Shown here piece after piece: positions 35,530-45,137 of a stretch of DNA of 64,000 nucleotides (positions within the stretch are counted from its first letter, which is position 1; the number at the start of each line of letters is the position of its first letter). Below the pieces are notes generated by a model. The model was not told the DNA's origin. It saw only the letters and a program-made list of their open reading frames with translations, and made no database searches. Origin of the DNA: an uncultured bacterium (GTDB lineage Bacteria; Bacillota; Clostridia; Lachnospirales; Lachnospiraceae); assembly GCA_947643145.1 (NCBI GenBank), contig CANRVD010000006.1, positions 1 to 64,000 on the forward strand, read 5' to 3'. The translations under genes were made by a program, and so were the position numbers.

Positions 35530-35635
35530 TATTAAGCATTGCAATAGTTACTATTCACGGCTGATTTCAGAATCCAAACACCCCCATCGTGTCTGCATTT
35601 AAGAGGGCCATTGATTTCTGAAATTGGCACTCAGG

Positions 35636-38212
35636 CTATTTTAAGCAAAGCTTCCCCTCTGCTTCATCAATTAAAAGCACATCCCCCATACTTACATTGC
35701 CACCCAGTATGTTTTTTGCCAAAAGTGTTTCCACATTTTTTTGTAAATAACGCTTCAACGGCCTTGCGCCAAATGCAGGCTCATATGCCTCATTCGCAAT
35801 AAATTTCACTGCCCTGTCTGTCAGCTCTGCCCGCAATTCCTTCTCTTTCAGCCGTTCGTTTAATTCCTGCAGCAAAATAAAAATAATGCCGGAAATATTT
35901 TCCTTAGTCAACGGCTTAAACAGTATAATTTCATCCAGACGGTTCAAAAACTCTGGCCGGAAGCTGGCGCGCAAATCTGCCATTGTATGTTCCCTTGCTT
36001 CATCACTAATTGTACCATTGCTTTCCACACCCTCCAGCAGATAGGAAGAGCCAATATTAGAAGTCAGAATAATAATGGTATTCTTAAAATCTACTGTACG
36101 GCCCTGTGAATCGGTAATCCGCCCGTCATCCAAAACCTGCAGCAATACATTAAATACATCTGGATGTGCTTTCTCGATTTCATCAAATAGAACAACCGAA
36201 TACGGCTTCCTACGGACTGCCTCCGTAAGCTGTCCACCTTCCTCGTAACCTACATATCCCGGAGGCGCTCCAATCAGCCTTGCCACACTGTACTTCTCCA
36301 TGTATTCACTCATGTCAATCCGTATCATATTATTTTCATCATCAAAAAGACTTGCCGCCAGAGTTTTGGCAAGTTCCGTCTTACCAACACCTGTCGGGCC
36401 TAAGAACAGAAAAGAACCAATCGGCTTCGTTGGGTCCTTGATTCCCGCCTTCGAACGAAGAATTGCTTCCGATACCAGTCTGACACCTTCTTCCTGTCCC
36501 ATCACACGCTTATGCAGTTCTTCCTCCAAATGAAGTGTTTTCTCACGCTCCCCTTCTGATAGTTTAGCTACCGGAATTCCCGTCCAGCGTGATATAATCT
36601 TTGCAATCTCTTCATCTGTCACACTCTCCTGCACCAGCGTGCGGTTTTCTGCCTTCGCCTTATCCTCTGCCACCTCTAACTGCTTTTGCAGCTCTGGCAA
36701 TTTTCCATATTGGATTTCTGCCAGCTTATTTAAATCATACTCCCGCTTTGCAGCCTCCATCTGTGTCTGTAATTCATCAATCTGCTCCTTTAACCTGTTA
36801 ACCTGATCTACGGAAGCCTTTTCACTATCCCATTTCGCTTTTTTCGCATTAAAATCATCATGAAGCTCTGCCAGCTCTTTCTGCAGATTTTCCAAACGCT
36901 CTTTCGATAAATGATCTGTCTCTTTTTTCAGCGCAGCCTCTTCAATCTCCATCTGCATAATTCTCCGTCTGGTCTCATCCAGTTCAGCCGGCATACTGTC
37001 AAGCTCTGTTTTAATCATAGCACATGCCTCATCCACCAAATCGATTGCCTTATCCGGCAGAAACCTGTCTGAAATATAACGGTTTGACAAAGTGGCTGCC
37101 GCCACCAGCGAAGCGTCGGTAATTTTAACGCCATGAAATACCTCATATCTGTCCTTTAAACCACGAAGAATGGATATGGTGTCCTCTACTGTCGGCTCAT
37201 TCACCATAACTGGCTGGAAACGCCGCTCCAGTGCCGGGTCCTTTTCAATATACATACGGTATTCGTCTAACGTTGTTGCACCAATACAATGTAATTCTCC
37301 GCGCGCAAGCATCGGTTTTAACATATTTCCGGCGTCCATTGCCCCTTCTGTCTTCCCTGCCCCTACAATCGTATGCAGCTCATCTACAAAAAGAATAATC
37401 TGACCGTCACTCTTCTTTACCTCCTCAAGAACCGCTTTCAGCCGCTCCTCAAACTCCCCGCGGTACTTTGCACCTGCAACCAGCGCGCCCATATCCAGAG
37501 CAAAAATCTTCTTATCTTTTAACCCTTCCGGTACATCCCCCTTCACAATCCGCTGCGCCAGGCCTTCTACCGCTGCTGTCTTACCAACACCAGGCTCACC
37601 AATCAGAACCGGATTGTTTTTGGTTTTTCGGGAAAGAATCCGGATTACATTCCGAATCTCTTCATCCCGTCCAATCACCGGGTCAAGCTTTCCATCTTTG
37701 GCACGTTCCACCAAATCAGAACCATATTTTTCCAATGTGTCATATGTTGCCTCTGGATTATCACTGGTAACACGCTGATTTCCCCGTACCTGTGAAAGTA
37801 CCTGCAAAAAACGTTCTTTGTTGATTCCGCAATCCTTAAAAAATGCCTTTATCTCCTTACTTGGATGCGCTAACATACTGAGAAAAAGATGTTCCACAGA
37901 AACATATTCATCCCCCATGCGCTTTGCTTCATCCTCAGCATAAATTAATGTTTCATTCAAATATTTATCAATCCGCAGGTCACCACCCTGTACTTTAGGA
38001 CGTTTGTTTAAAAGCCCTTCTACCTGTGCCAGAAAGACTTCCGGCTCAATTCCCATCTTTTCAATCAGCTTGCGAATCAAACTGTCCTCAACATTCATTA
38101 AAGACACCAAAAGATGCTCCTGGCTAATTTCCTGGTGGCCATAATCCATGGCTACTTTTTCAATATCCTGTAAAACTTCCTGAGACTTTTGTGTAAAACG
38201 ACTTATATTCAT
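35636..38212 (-). CDS. clpB: ATP-dependent disaggregase ClpB
   Basis: ClpB pulls proteins from aggregates together with DnaK. The 858-residue sequence has two Clp N repeats (1-145), AAA1 with GEPGVGKT (~204), the long coiled-coil middle domain (~405-530) typical of ClpB and absent from ClpC, and AAA2 with GPTGVGKT (~601). It ends at the usual position. A perfect CIRCE operator overlaps its promoter 114 bases upstream, so HrcA should control it. It is a single-gene unit. Confidence 0.97.
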   Translation of the reverse strand: MNISRFTQKSQEVLQDIEKVAMDYGHQEISQEHLLVSLMNVEDSLIRKLIEKMGIEPEVFLAQVEGLLNKRPKVQGGDLRIDKYLNETLIYAEDEAKRMGDEYVSVEHLFLSMLAHPSKEIKAFFKDCGINKERFLQVLSQVRGNQRVTSDNPEATYDTLEKYGSDLVERAKDGKLDPVIGRDEEIRNVIRILSRKTKNNPVLIGEPGVGKTAAVEGLAQRIVKGDVPEGLKDKKIFALDMGALVAGAKYRGEFEERLKAVLEEVKKSDGQIILFVDELHTIVGAGKTEGAMDAGNMLKPMLARGELHCIGATTLDEYRMYIEKDPALERRFQPVMVNEPTVEDTISILRGLKDRYEVFHGVKITDASLVAAATLSNRYISDRFLPDKAIDLVDEACAMIKTELDSMPAELDETRRRIMQMEIEEAALKKETDHLSKERLENLQKELAELHDDFNAKKAKWDSEKASVDQVNRLKEQIDELQTQMEAAKREYDLNKLAEIQYGKLPELQKQLEVAEDKAKAENRTLVQESVTDEEIAKIISRWTGIPVAKLSEGEREKTLHLEEELHKRVMGQEEGVRLVSEAILRSKAGIKDPTKPIGSFLFLGPTGVGKTELAKTLAASLFDDENNMIRIDMSEYMEKYSVARLIGAPPGYVGYEEGGQLTEAVRRKPYSVVLFDEIEKAHPDVFNVLLQVLDDGRITDSQGRTVDFKNTIIILTSNIGSSYLLEGVESNGTISDEAREHTMADLRASFRPEFLNRLDEIILFKPLTKENISGIIFILLQELNERLKEKELRAELTDRAVKFIANEAYEPAFGARPLKRYLQKNVETLLAKNILGGNVSMGDVLLIDEAEGKLCLK

Positions 38213-38310
38213 GATAGTTCCCCCTTCCTGCTTCTTATTCTTTGGAAATTATATCCCACAGGATTTTACTTCCAAAGCAATATTAGTATAACCATTTTTG
38301 CTTTAGTAAT

Positions 38311-38352
38311 GTTATAGCACAATTATTAGCACTCGTCAACACCGAGTGCTAA
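38311..38352 (-). promoter_or_regulatory. clpB promoter with a perfect CIRCE (HrcA) operator
   Basis: TTAGCACTC (38326-38334), nine bases, and GAGTGCTAA (38344-38352) reproduce the CIRCE consensus exactly. The minus-strand promoter is TTGACG (38339-38334), 17 bases, TATAAC (38316-38311), so the operator covers the -35. HrcA bound here would block RNA polymerase; heat or misfolding relieves it, as is known for groESL and dnaK operons. Confidence 0.93.
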
Positions 38353-38456
38353 TAATTGTGTAAATTTCTTACTTGATCCTCCAAATTGACTCTTCTTTAT
38401 CATATGCTAAAAATACTTTTTTCTTAATTTCCTTTATGTCCCGTGAATTGTTCTTC

Positions 38457-38559
38457 TTGTAACATCCTTTGGGCTATGCTAAAATCTCTATAAAGATGAT
38501 GAATATAAAGCAAAAACAGCTTCTTAGAATCAATTTGCGGCACAAAAATTGTGCCTTTT
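38457..38559 (+). promoter_or_regulatory. Promoter and leader hairpin of the fructosamine-kinase-family gene
   Basis: TTGTAA (38457-38462), 17 bases and TAAAAT (38480-38485) form a good promoter. The leader then contains GGCACAA/TTGTGCC (38539-38555) followed by TTTT, an intrinsic terminator placed 50 bases before the start codon. That arrangement suggests attenuation, though no anti-terminator partner was found. Confidence 0.5.
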
Positions 38560-38609
38560 ATATATATTATAGGCAGGAATAGTAACTAATTCAGGAGGAC
38601 AAAACGCAT

Positions 38610-39521
38610 ATGTCTTTTACAGAACCGCAGCAATTTTCTTCTTTAGAAAATGCACTGACTTCACTTTTTGGAAATGATATCAAAATTATAAGAACAGACC
38701 GGGTTGCCGGAGGTGATATAAATCAGGCATACAGACTGTCACTGAATGATGGGACCTGTATTTTCATGAAATCAAACACAAAAGAAAATGCATCTTTTTT
38801 CACGGCAGAAGCCGCCGGACTAAACGCGATTGCACATACAAAAGCGATTGGTACACCACGTATTCTTGGCAGCGGAGTGGACGATGACAAGAGATGCTCT
38901 TTTTTACTTTTGGAATTTATCACAGCAAAAAACCGCATTTCAAATTACTGGGAAATTTTTGCCAAAGAACTGGCAGCTATGCATCAGGCAGAGACAGCAG
39001 GTTTTGTTACAGAAGGAATCTATGGATTTTCCCATGACAACTATATTGGTGCCAAAAATCAAACAAATTCAGTACAGGACAACTGGGTATCTTTTTTCCG
39101 TGACTGCCGCCTGAAACCGCAGTTTAAAAGTGCCGCCGGCTATTTTGACAAAGCCGACTTAAAAAACATTGACCGATTACTGGAACAAATAGATGACATT
39201 CTCGTAGAGCCAAAACACCCTTCACTATTACATGGTGATTTATGGTCAGGAAATGTCATTACCGGAAACGATGGCAAAGCTTGGCTGATTGACCCGGCGG
39301 TTTATGTTGGCCATGCTGAGGCGGATATTGCCATGACAGAACTTTTTGGCGGTTTTCCTCCGGCTTTTTATGCCGCTTATCGCGAAGCCGCTCCTCTTCA
39401 GCCAGGCTATGACTGCCGCCGTGATTTGTACAACCTGTATCACCTTTTGAATCACCTGAATTTATTTGGCCGTTCCTACCTTTCCTCTGTAAAACGCGTT
39501 GTAGAAAAATATAGCAGATAG
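38610..39521 (+). CDS. Fructosamine/ketosamine kinase family protein
   Basis: This 303-residue cytoplasmic kinase belongs to the FN3K family, which phosphorylates sugars attached to amines (Amadori products) so that they can be removed from proteins. The catalytic loop is HGDLWSGN (~208-215), the magnesium loop WLIDPAVYVGHAEADIAM, and VAGGDINQAYR near the N-terminus is the nucleotide loop. Length is normal. Ribosome site AGGAGG is 10 bases before ATG. It stands alone and has its own promoter with a hairpin. Confidence 0.88.
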   Translation: MSFTEPQQFSSLENALTSLFGNDIKIIRTDRVAGGDINQAYRLSLNDGTCIFMKSNTKENASFFTAEAAGLNAIAHTKAIGTPRILGSGVDDDKRCSFLLLEFITAKNRISNYWEIFAKELAAMHQAETAGFVTEGIYGFSHDNYIGAKNQTNSVQDNWVSFFRDCRLKPQFKSAAGYFDKADLKNIDRLLEQIDDILVEPKHPSLLHGDLWSGNVITGNDGKAWLIDPAVYVGHAEADIAMTELFGGFPPAFYAAYREAAPLQPGYDCRRDLYNLYHLLNHLNLFGRSYLSSVKRVVEKYSR

Positions 39522-39604
39522 ATTATTCCCACAAAGTGCAGTCCACACTTTTTCATAACATTTCCTGATACAAAATAGGCTCATAGTAGGAAGAAGCGCA
39601 GGAA

Positions 39605-40570
39605 TCACAGATTTCCCGCTAAATTACTGATAATTTGCTCTACATGGCTTCTGGTTCCATCAATGAAGTTCATAGCCACAGGGCGGTGCGTTGCTCCAGA
39701 AATCAGCGATAGATGGAATTCATGCAGTAAGGTATCAATTAAAACTATTTTTTCATTATAACTTCTAGCGGCATCCCACTGCTTTATAAAAGCTGCAAAT
39801 ATATGGGCTGCTGCGCCAGTGGGCATATTGTTTCTTCTAAAACTCCTCCGGTATTCCCTATAAGAATATTGCCGCCCACAACTACATTGTCTAAAATCCG
39901 CTTGTCCGGCAAGTTCCCTGCCACATCCATGACACCGTATAACATACCTTTCCATGCGTTCCATATCTTCTTTCCCATACTTGCAACGCAAATATAATGT
40001 TAATCCGATTTCATCCGCCAAAACCTCATCATGAATTCCCTTTGCATCCAGCATATATAATTTATTTAATTTGTTTATATCTAACTTTTCCGGCCAGCAG
40101 TATATATTGTATTTATCCAGAAGAATATCTGATTGAATGGATGAAAATTCCTGCTTTTCTCTGGCTATTCTTGCTTTATTTCTTTCCGCCTGCCTTGCAT
40201 TTTTATCCGCAATTTTCTTTCTAAACTCTTCCTTATTTTGTTGGTATATTTCTTCAATATACGCTAAAAGCAACGGATACTTTTCTCTGGTATCTATCTC
40301 TAATCCATCTACAATAAATCCCGTTTTCCCAATTCGTATTCCTTTTACAAGATAAACTCCTGATTTGCCAATACGATATGTCCATCCATACCGCTCCGTC
40401 CAAAGAGGAATGCCAAATCTTAAATCATATTTTTGTAATATATCTTCCGCAAATTCTTTAAATAAGCTGTATATGTCATTATTCCAAAAGGCCTCTAATT
40501 CCGTAATTAAAGGTCTGTAGTTTTTAGGAAATTGTTCTTTAAAACTTCCTTGCAGCAATCTATCACACAC
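39605..40570 (-). CDS. Uncharacterised protein with a zinc ribbon
   Basis: I do not recognise this 321-residue protein. The N-terminal ~200 residues are charged and helical. A four-cysteine zinc ribbon follows (CHGCGRELAGQADFRQCSCG, about 213-232), then a helical C-terminus containing LLHEFHLSLISG and THRPVAMNFIDGTRSHVEQ, with several conserved-looking histidines. It could be a nucleic-acid or phage/plasmid related factor; nothing here proves it. It lies at the edge of the accessory region, with a lower GC content than the genes upstream. Confidence 0.55.
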   Translation of the reverse strand: MCDRLLQGSFKEQFPKNYRPLITELEAFWNNDIYSLFKEFAEDILQKYDLRFGIPLWTERYGWTYRIGKSGVYLVKGIRIGKTGFIVDGLEIDTREKYPLLLAYIEEIYQQNKEEFRKKIADKNARQAERNKARIAREKQEFSSIQSDILLDKYNIYCWPEKLDINKLNKLYMLDAKGIHDEVLADEIGLTLYLRCKYGKEDMERMERYVIRCHGCGRELAGQADFRQCSCGRQYSYREYRRSFRRNNMPTGAAAHIFAAFIKQWDAARSYNEKIVLIDTLLHEFHLSLISGATHRPVAMNFIDGTRSHVEQIISNLAGNL

Positions 40571-40671
40571 CTCACATCTGAAATTCTAATACTTTGCAGC
40601 CGCCAAATGCAGGGAACTTTCCGTTCCTTGCAAGTATCGCGTCTGACCCATTGCTTCGCAGAGAATACTAT

Positions 40672-41364
40672 TTATTCAATTGCAATAAAAATATCCATAA
40701 ACTTAATTACCTTGCTGTCATAATACTCATGTTCATAGCAGGAAAGAATATCCGAATCGTGTTTTTCTTTCATTCCATTAATTGCCATGTACATAAGCAA
40801 AGCCTTATAAGCGTTTGGAATACTTTCAAATTCCCCACCCCATCCTTCCTGCAAAGTGAGTGTAATATACTTTTGCCTGTCCTGACTTATGATTTCTGCA
40901 TCAATGTCACCGATATCCTGCTTATCCTCTACGAGAAGCGCTGCTCCATAACCACGCATATGATATACATTTCGCTGCTCCTGAGATACTCCCGGAAAAT
41001 CCCATCCGATAATATATGGATTTTCCATGCTAAGCTGCTTTGCCCACCCTTCTACATGCGTAATAGCATCATCCTCCGGTTCACAGCTTATGACCGTATA
41101 ACTGATATAACGAAAAGACTCTACTGTAACAATTTTAATATCAGAGTATGCTTCACTGCTAAAATCCATATTCCCTCTTAACAGTTCATCAATGGAGCAA
41201 TTAAACATCTCACAAAGGTCAACCAGTTTTTCAACCTCCGGCAGTACCACCCCAAGCTCCCACTTTGAAATGGTCTGCCTGCTGAGATTCATTTTTCCTG
41301 CCAGCTCCTCCTGCGTTATGTTCGTCATCTTTCTTAAAATTTGTAAGTTTTTTCCGAAATTCAT
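40672..41364 (-). CDS. XRE-type regulator with a GyrI-like effector domain
   Basis: Residues 4-60 are a Cro/C1 helix-turn-helix (ITQEELAGKMNLSRQTISKWE). The remaining ~160 residues resemble the GyrI/AraC effector-binding fold that recognises small molecules (VESFRYISYTVISCEPEDD near the start of the domain). The 230-residue layout is that of cytoplasmic single-component regulators seen in clostridia. Target and ligand unknown. It sits between two uncharacterised genes. Confidence 0.7.
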   Translation of the reverse strand: MNFGKNLQILRKMTNITQEELAGKMNLSRQTISKWELGVVLPEVEKLVDLCEMFNCSIDELLRGNMDFSSEAYSDIKIVTVESFRYISYTVISCEPEDDAITHVEGWAKQLSMENPYIIGWDFPGVSQEQRNVYHMRGYGAALLVEDKQDIGDIDAEIISQDRQKYITLTLQEGWGGEFESIPNAYKALLMYMAINGMKEKHDSDILSCYEHEYYDSKVIKFMDIFIAIE

Positions 41365-41490
41365 CTAAACTTCCTCCTTCTTTTTGATGACAACATTATC
41401 CTGCATGTATGATTTAAAATCCACCAATTCCGGTGTGCCTTTTGCTTCAGTTCCGCACCTTGAGGTTGCATATGGTTTACTGTCTGCTTT

Positions 41491-42495
41491 CTATAAATAT
41501 TCTTTCAATGTCAATTCTATCTGTTCTCCAACCTTCCTGCTTCTCAATTCAAACAAATTCTCTCTGGTTGTAAACAAATTTCTTGGATTTCTGCCAATAA
41601 TCAAATACTGATTCTTATCATCAAAAGAAATATATTTTCTTGTATCATCATCTAGCAGAATGTCTGCATTATCAATAACTATCAGCTTTCTTTCTGCCTG
41701 ACTAATAATCTCCCTAATATCCTTCTGATAGTCAAGATAATTTAAACAGAGGATGCTTGGGTTAACCGCCATACATTTTCTAATAAATGAAAATGTTGCT
41801 GTCTTTCCGGTACCGGAATCTCCGGTCAAAATTGTAATATTGTTTGTAAATATAAAATCAACAATAAACAATGTATGGACTGTTGAAAAATGATTCCTTG
41901 CAACAGGCTTACTCCTATTATTCCACCACTCCTTTAATTCTTCATAATCATAAATTTCTCTGCTTTCACATTTTGTCTGAACGGTTACCCTTTCCATATC
42001 AAACGAAATCAATGCATAATCACTATATACATTTCCATTCTCAAAACCATATAATATCTCTAAAGCATTATTTCCACATTCTTTAATACAAAACACTTTT
42101 TCAGGATAATACAAAACATTTAATACTGTTTTACAACCTGCTTATCCCAATCACAACAAGATTTTATCCAACAACTTCCAATACTCCCTTTTGAAACTTC
42201 AAAACCTGTATTTCTGGTCAGTTCAAATAATAGTCTTGCTGACAACTGTTCAACCTTGTGTTTTTCAATGTGTTTATCATATTCTATGATTTCCTGAATA
42301 TCTTTATAATTTCTGTTCCATTATAACCTGTAGATTATCAAAAGAATTATCAAGGATAACGATATATTTGTTATCTTTATCCTTTAAATATTTCACTGCT
42401 TTAACTAATTCGCTATTATTTCTTTTACCCACTTCGCCTACTGTCTTTCCCACATTAAAAAACTCAATTAATAACTTTTCATTGTCAAATATCAC
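41491..42495 (-). pseudogene. P-loop ATPase gene broken by two frameshifts
   Basis: Three consecutive minus-strand pieces line up as one gene. Piece 1 (42495 to ~42310, GTG start) ends VILDNSFDNLQVIMEQ. Piece 2 (~42310-42120) continues in another frame as NYKDIQEIIEYDKHIE and ends SCCDWDKQ. Piece 3 continues in a third frame into the 41491-42114 reading frame, which has Walker A GDSGTGKT and Walker B LIVIDNADIL. The joins read smoothly, so a single ~330-residue ATPase with two frameshifts is likely. The C-terminal piece alone might still be expressed. Function unknown; possibly from a plasmid, phage or integrative element. Confidence 0.6.
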
Positions 42496-42504
42496 AACAT
42501 GACA

Positions 42505-43863
42505 TTATTTATATTTCACAGCCAACACCGTATCATTTTTATCTGGTGCTTTCTTCGGCACTGTTACCGTAACCTTATTTCCCTGTATCTTGTATTTAAG
42601 CTTCTTGCTTTTCCCCATCACTGTAATTTTCTGAATTTTTTTCTTCTGGTAACGCTTCATTACCAGCTCGCCCTTTTTCGGCCATTTACACACATGCGCA
42701 TAAACAGTCTTATTCTTTCTTGTATAGGTCCCCCATGCCGGATCTTTTTTAAACGGACTGGCGGATACTCCGTAAATGCTGGCACTGTTTTTCTTCATCC
42801 AGTCTGCCATACCATTTAAAATCTTCTTGCTGCCAGCCGTCATTTTTCCATTGCCCTTCGGCCCTATATTAAGCAGATAATTGCCTCCCTCCGAAGCAAC
42901 CATAGCCAAATCGCCAATAATGAAACTAAGCGGCAGATATGCCTTTTCCAACGACTCCTTATATCCCCATGCATCATTCATAGACTGGCAGGTTTCCCAC
43001 GGTCTGTCTGGCACCGCACCTTTATCCGGAATAGAACGCTCCGGACATTCAAAATCTCCCAGCCCAAAGCCGCGACATACCCTCTCATTAACAATAATAT
43101 CCGGGTTCAATGACTTCATATACTGATATAATTCCTCGCCGTCCGCTTTCGTCCACCATTTTTCCAACGTCGGCTCCTTGTCAGAATAACTCCAGTCACC
43201 GTCAAACCACATTACAGCAGGGTCATATAAATCAACCAGCTCTTTGATTTGGGCTTTCATATCGGTGATATATTTTGCCCGGGCATCCATAGAAAGCATC
43301 GTAGAGGACAGGGAACCACCCAATTCCTGGGAAGAATGGTTCCAATCCACAATCGAATAGTATAATCCAAACCGGAGTCCCGCTTTTTTACAGGCATCTT
43401 TTAGTTCCTGCAACACATCTCTGCCTGTAGCACCAAATGGCGTATATCCCTGCAGGCTAAAGGTCTTCGTTCCAGTATAATCCTTGAAACTTTCGATCTT
43501 GGTATCCCACATTGCCAATCCTTCATGGTGCTTGGCAGTAACTACAATATACTTCATTCCCGCGTTTTTCGCATACTTTACAATTTCCGCTGCATCAAAG
43601 GAGGTCGGGTTAAATTTTGCCGCAATCTCCGTCTGATACTTCTGTTTGGAAATCTTTTGCTCACTCATCGCCCATTCACCCTGTCCATAATAAGAATAGG
43701 CGCCAAAATGGATAAACATACCAAATTTGGCGTTAGACCACCATTTCATGTTGGCAGGAACCGAATATGCACTGGCATTCTGCACTGGCATTTCTATTAC
43801 TGACGTTACAGCGGTGGCAGCCACCAAAATTACCATTACTAATTTTTTCATTATTGTTTTCAT
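42505..43863 (-). CDS. Secreted GH29 alpha-L-fucosidase
   Basis: This enzyme removes alpha-L-fucose from glycans such as mucin or milk oligosaccharides. The start was moved 4 codons to MKTIMKKLVM, because GGAGG precedes it; the first ATG overlaps that ribosome site. A signal peptide (1-30) is clear. The GH29 barrel begins WWSNAKFGMFIHFG and the nucleophile is the Asp in VMWFDGDW (~218). A C-terminal beta domain (~365-452) follows. Size (452) is normal for GH29. No transporter or other fucose genes lie nearby. Confidence 0.88.
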   Translation of the reverse strand: MKTIMKKLVMVILVAATAVTSVIEMPVQNASAYSVPANMKWWSNAKFGMFIHFGAYSYYGQGEWAMSEQKISKQKYQTEIAAKFNPTSFDAAEIVKYAKNAGMKYIVVTAKHHEGLAMWDTKIESFKDYTGTKTFSLQGYTPFGATGRDVLQELKDACKKAGLRFGLYYSIVDWNHSSQELGGSLSSTMLSMDARAKYITDMKAQIKELVDLYDPAVMWFDGDWSYSDKEPTLEKWWTKADGEELYQYMKSLNPDIIVNERVCRGFGLGDFECPERSIPDKGAVPDRPWETCQSMNDAWGYKESLEKAYLPLSFIIGDLAMVASEGGNYLLNIGPKGNGKMTAGSKKILNGMADWMKKNSASIYGVSASPFKKDPAWGTYTRKNKTVYAHVCKWPKKGELVMKRYQKKKIQKITVMGKSKKLKYKIQGNKVTVTVPKKAPDKNDTVLAVKYK

Positions 43864-43889
43864 TGCATCCTCCATTCAATCAACAACTC

Positions 43890-44055
43890 CTAGTGTCTTG
43901 TCTCGTTGATATTTGGTAAAACAACGCAGGATATTTGTTCATCTGCAAGGCGAATTTTCGACGGCGTAGCGGTGGCTACGACTAGAAAATTCAACGTAGC
44001 AGATGTGCAAATAGACAAGTTGGTTTGCCTAATTATCAATGAGACAAGACACTAG
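43890..44055. mobile_element. 166-base palindromic (MITE-like) element
   Basis: Ends CTAGTGTCTTGTCTC (43890-43904) and GAGACAAGACACTAG (44041-44055) are exact complements. Further arms pair inside: TTGATA with TATCAA, ATTTG with CAAAT, ATCTGC with GCAGAT, and GAATTTTC with GAAAATTC, around a GTAG/CTAC tip. The whole element can fold into one long hairpin and has no coding capacity. It ends exactly at the stop codon of the gene at 44056. Confidence 0.75.
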
Positions 44056-44550
44056 TTAGCTTTTACAAAAATTATACAAAGAAGCTAAAATCCATTTAAA
44101 AAATAATTCGGAGTCAGTAATATTTTTATAAAATGGAATATGTAGAAAAACCATCTTTGTATCCAAACATTGATTGTAGATATAATTAAGTCCATACCAA
44201 TATAATGCATTGCAAAAAGATGTTCCGGCATTATTTGAAATTCGAACTGGTATATGATTTGACTCAAAAATATCTTTTAATTTATCATACTCGAAATTTG
44301 TATTAATGCAGTTATCTGCATTTCTTGCAGTCGTTTCAATATATATTTTATCTTTGATATTTGGTTTCTGGCCAAAACAAAATATTAAATCATATTCCAG
44401 TAGGCTCATTTCTTTTAAAAGAATATTGGAATCCATCATTTTATCATTGGGAAGTATCAGAGACTTATAATTTGCCTTTTCAACAAGCAATTCTGAAGAT
44501 GTTCCACAAAAACCCGTTAGTAAAATATCCATCCGCATACTCCTTAACAA
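44056..44550 (-). CDS. Divergent pyroglutamyl-peptidase-like (C15) protein
   Basis: This 164-residue protein resembles pyrrolidone-carboxylate peptidase. It begins MRMDILLTGF, has a candidate catalytic Cys in SNNAGTSFCNALYW (family: NTAGTYVCN), a Glu in IETTARNADN, and a His in VFLHIPFY, so the Cys-His-Glu triad could be complete. At 164 residues it is shorter than usual (~200-215) and identity is low, so a changed function is possible. It overlaps the DUF1905 gene by 7 bases and is followed directly by the 166-base palindrome. Confidence 0.6.
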   Translation of the reverse strand: MLRSMRMDILLTGFCGTSSELLVEKANYKSLILPNDKMMDSNILLKEMSLLEYDLIFCFGQKPNIKDKIYIETTARNADNCINTNFEYDKLKDIFESNHIPVRISNNAGTSFCNALYWYGLNYIYNQCLDTKMVFLHIPFYKNITDSELFFKWILASLYNFCKS

Positions 44551-44843
44551 TCTGTTGCTACTCTCTCATGTATAACAACATGAATCAAATCACCATCTGT
44601 CTTATTTAATTTCATTCGTATTGCTTTTGTGATTCCAATAATGTAACAAATAGAACCATCCTCATTCTTAATCCCCATATTTACAATACTGCCTTCATAT
44701 AATTCACCATCAAATGTGGCAGACACCTTAACCCTGCCTTTTCCAAATTCCTCTCTAACATTCCATGGAAATACAATATAGGCTCCTCCGTTATCTGGTG
44801 TACATATTATTTTTGTATCGTATTCATATACTTTTTGATTCAT
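44544..44843 (-). CDS. DUF1905 domain protein
   Basis: This 99-residue protein has the DUF1905 layout: beta strands with GGAYIVFPWNVREEFGKGRVKV, then TFDGELYEGSIVNMG and a C-terminal KTDGDLIHVVI. The family has an unknown function, often next to YdeI-type bacteriocin-resistance-like domains. It is the first gene of a two-gene overlap with the C15-like gene. Start MNQKVYEYD has a moderate ribosome site. Confidence 0.7.
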   Translation of the reverse strand: MNQKVYEYDTKIICTPDNGGAYIVFPWNVREEFGKGRVKVSATFDGELYEGSIVNMGIKNEDGSICYIIGITKAIRMKLNKTDGDLIHVVIHERVATDC

Positions 44844-44869
44844 ATTCCATCCTCATATCACTTCAAAAG

Positions 44870-45019
44870 TTAAACTTCGCAGAATTTTAACAGTTCTTCA
44901 ATTTGATGTGTCTTCTCATATCTTACTCCATTCATTTCCACCATCTTCTCTTCTAATGAGTATACACCCACTTTCAAGCAGAAGCAACTACCTATCCAGT
45001 TCTCTATAAAGATTAAGGT
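44870..45019 (-). pseudogene. Truncated HEPN-like C-terminal fragment
   Basis: The minus strand encodes about 49 residues ending MNGVRYEKTHQIEELLKFCEV and a stop. The pattern Gly-x-x-x-x-x-Lys-Thr-His-x-Ile-x-x-Leu-Leu is typical of the last helices of HEPN-domain proteins (often partners of a nucleotidyltransferase). No start codon or N-terminal part is present; the 5' side runs into a copy of the dispersed TACTTCGTCAATTT repeat (45030-45045). It is best read as a gene cut by insertion or deletion. Confidence 0.5.
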
Positions 45020-45137
45020 GTCAAAAGGTAAATTGACGAAGTATAAGAAATGCTATGGGCAGGATATGTCCATAGCATTCTCGATTAGTTGTAAGTAGAA
45101 AATTTCATTGATTTTTTAAAAAGAAACCTGATAAATC

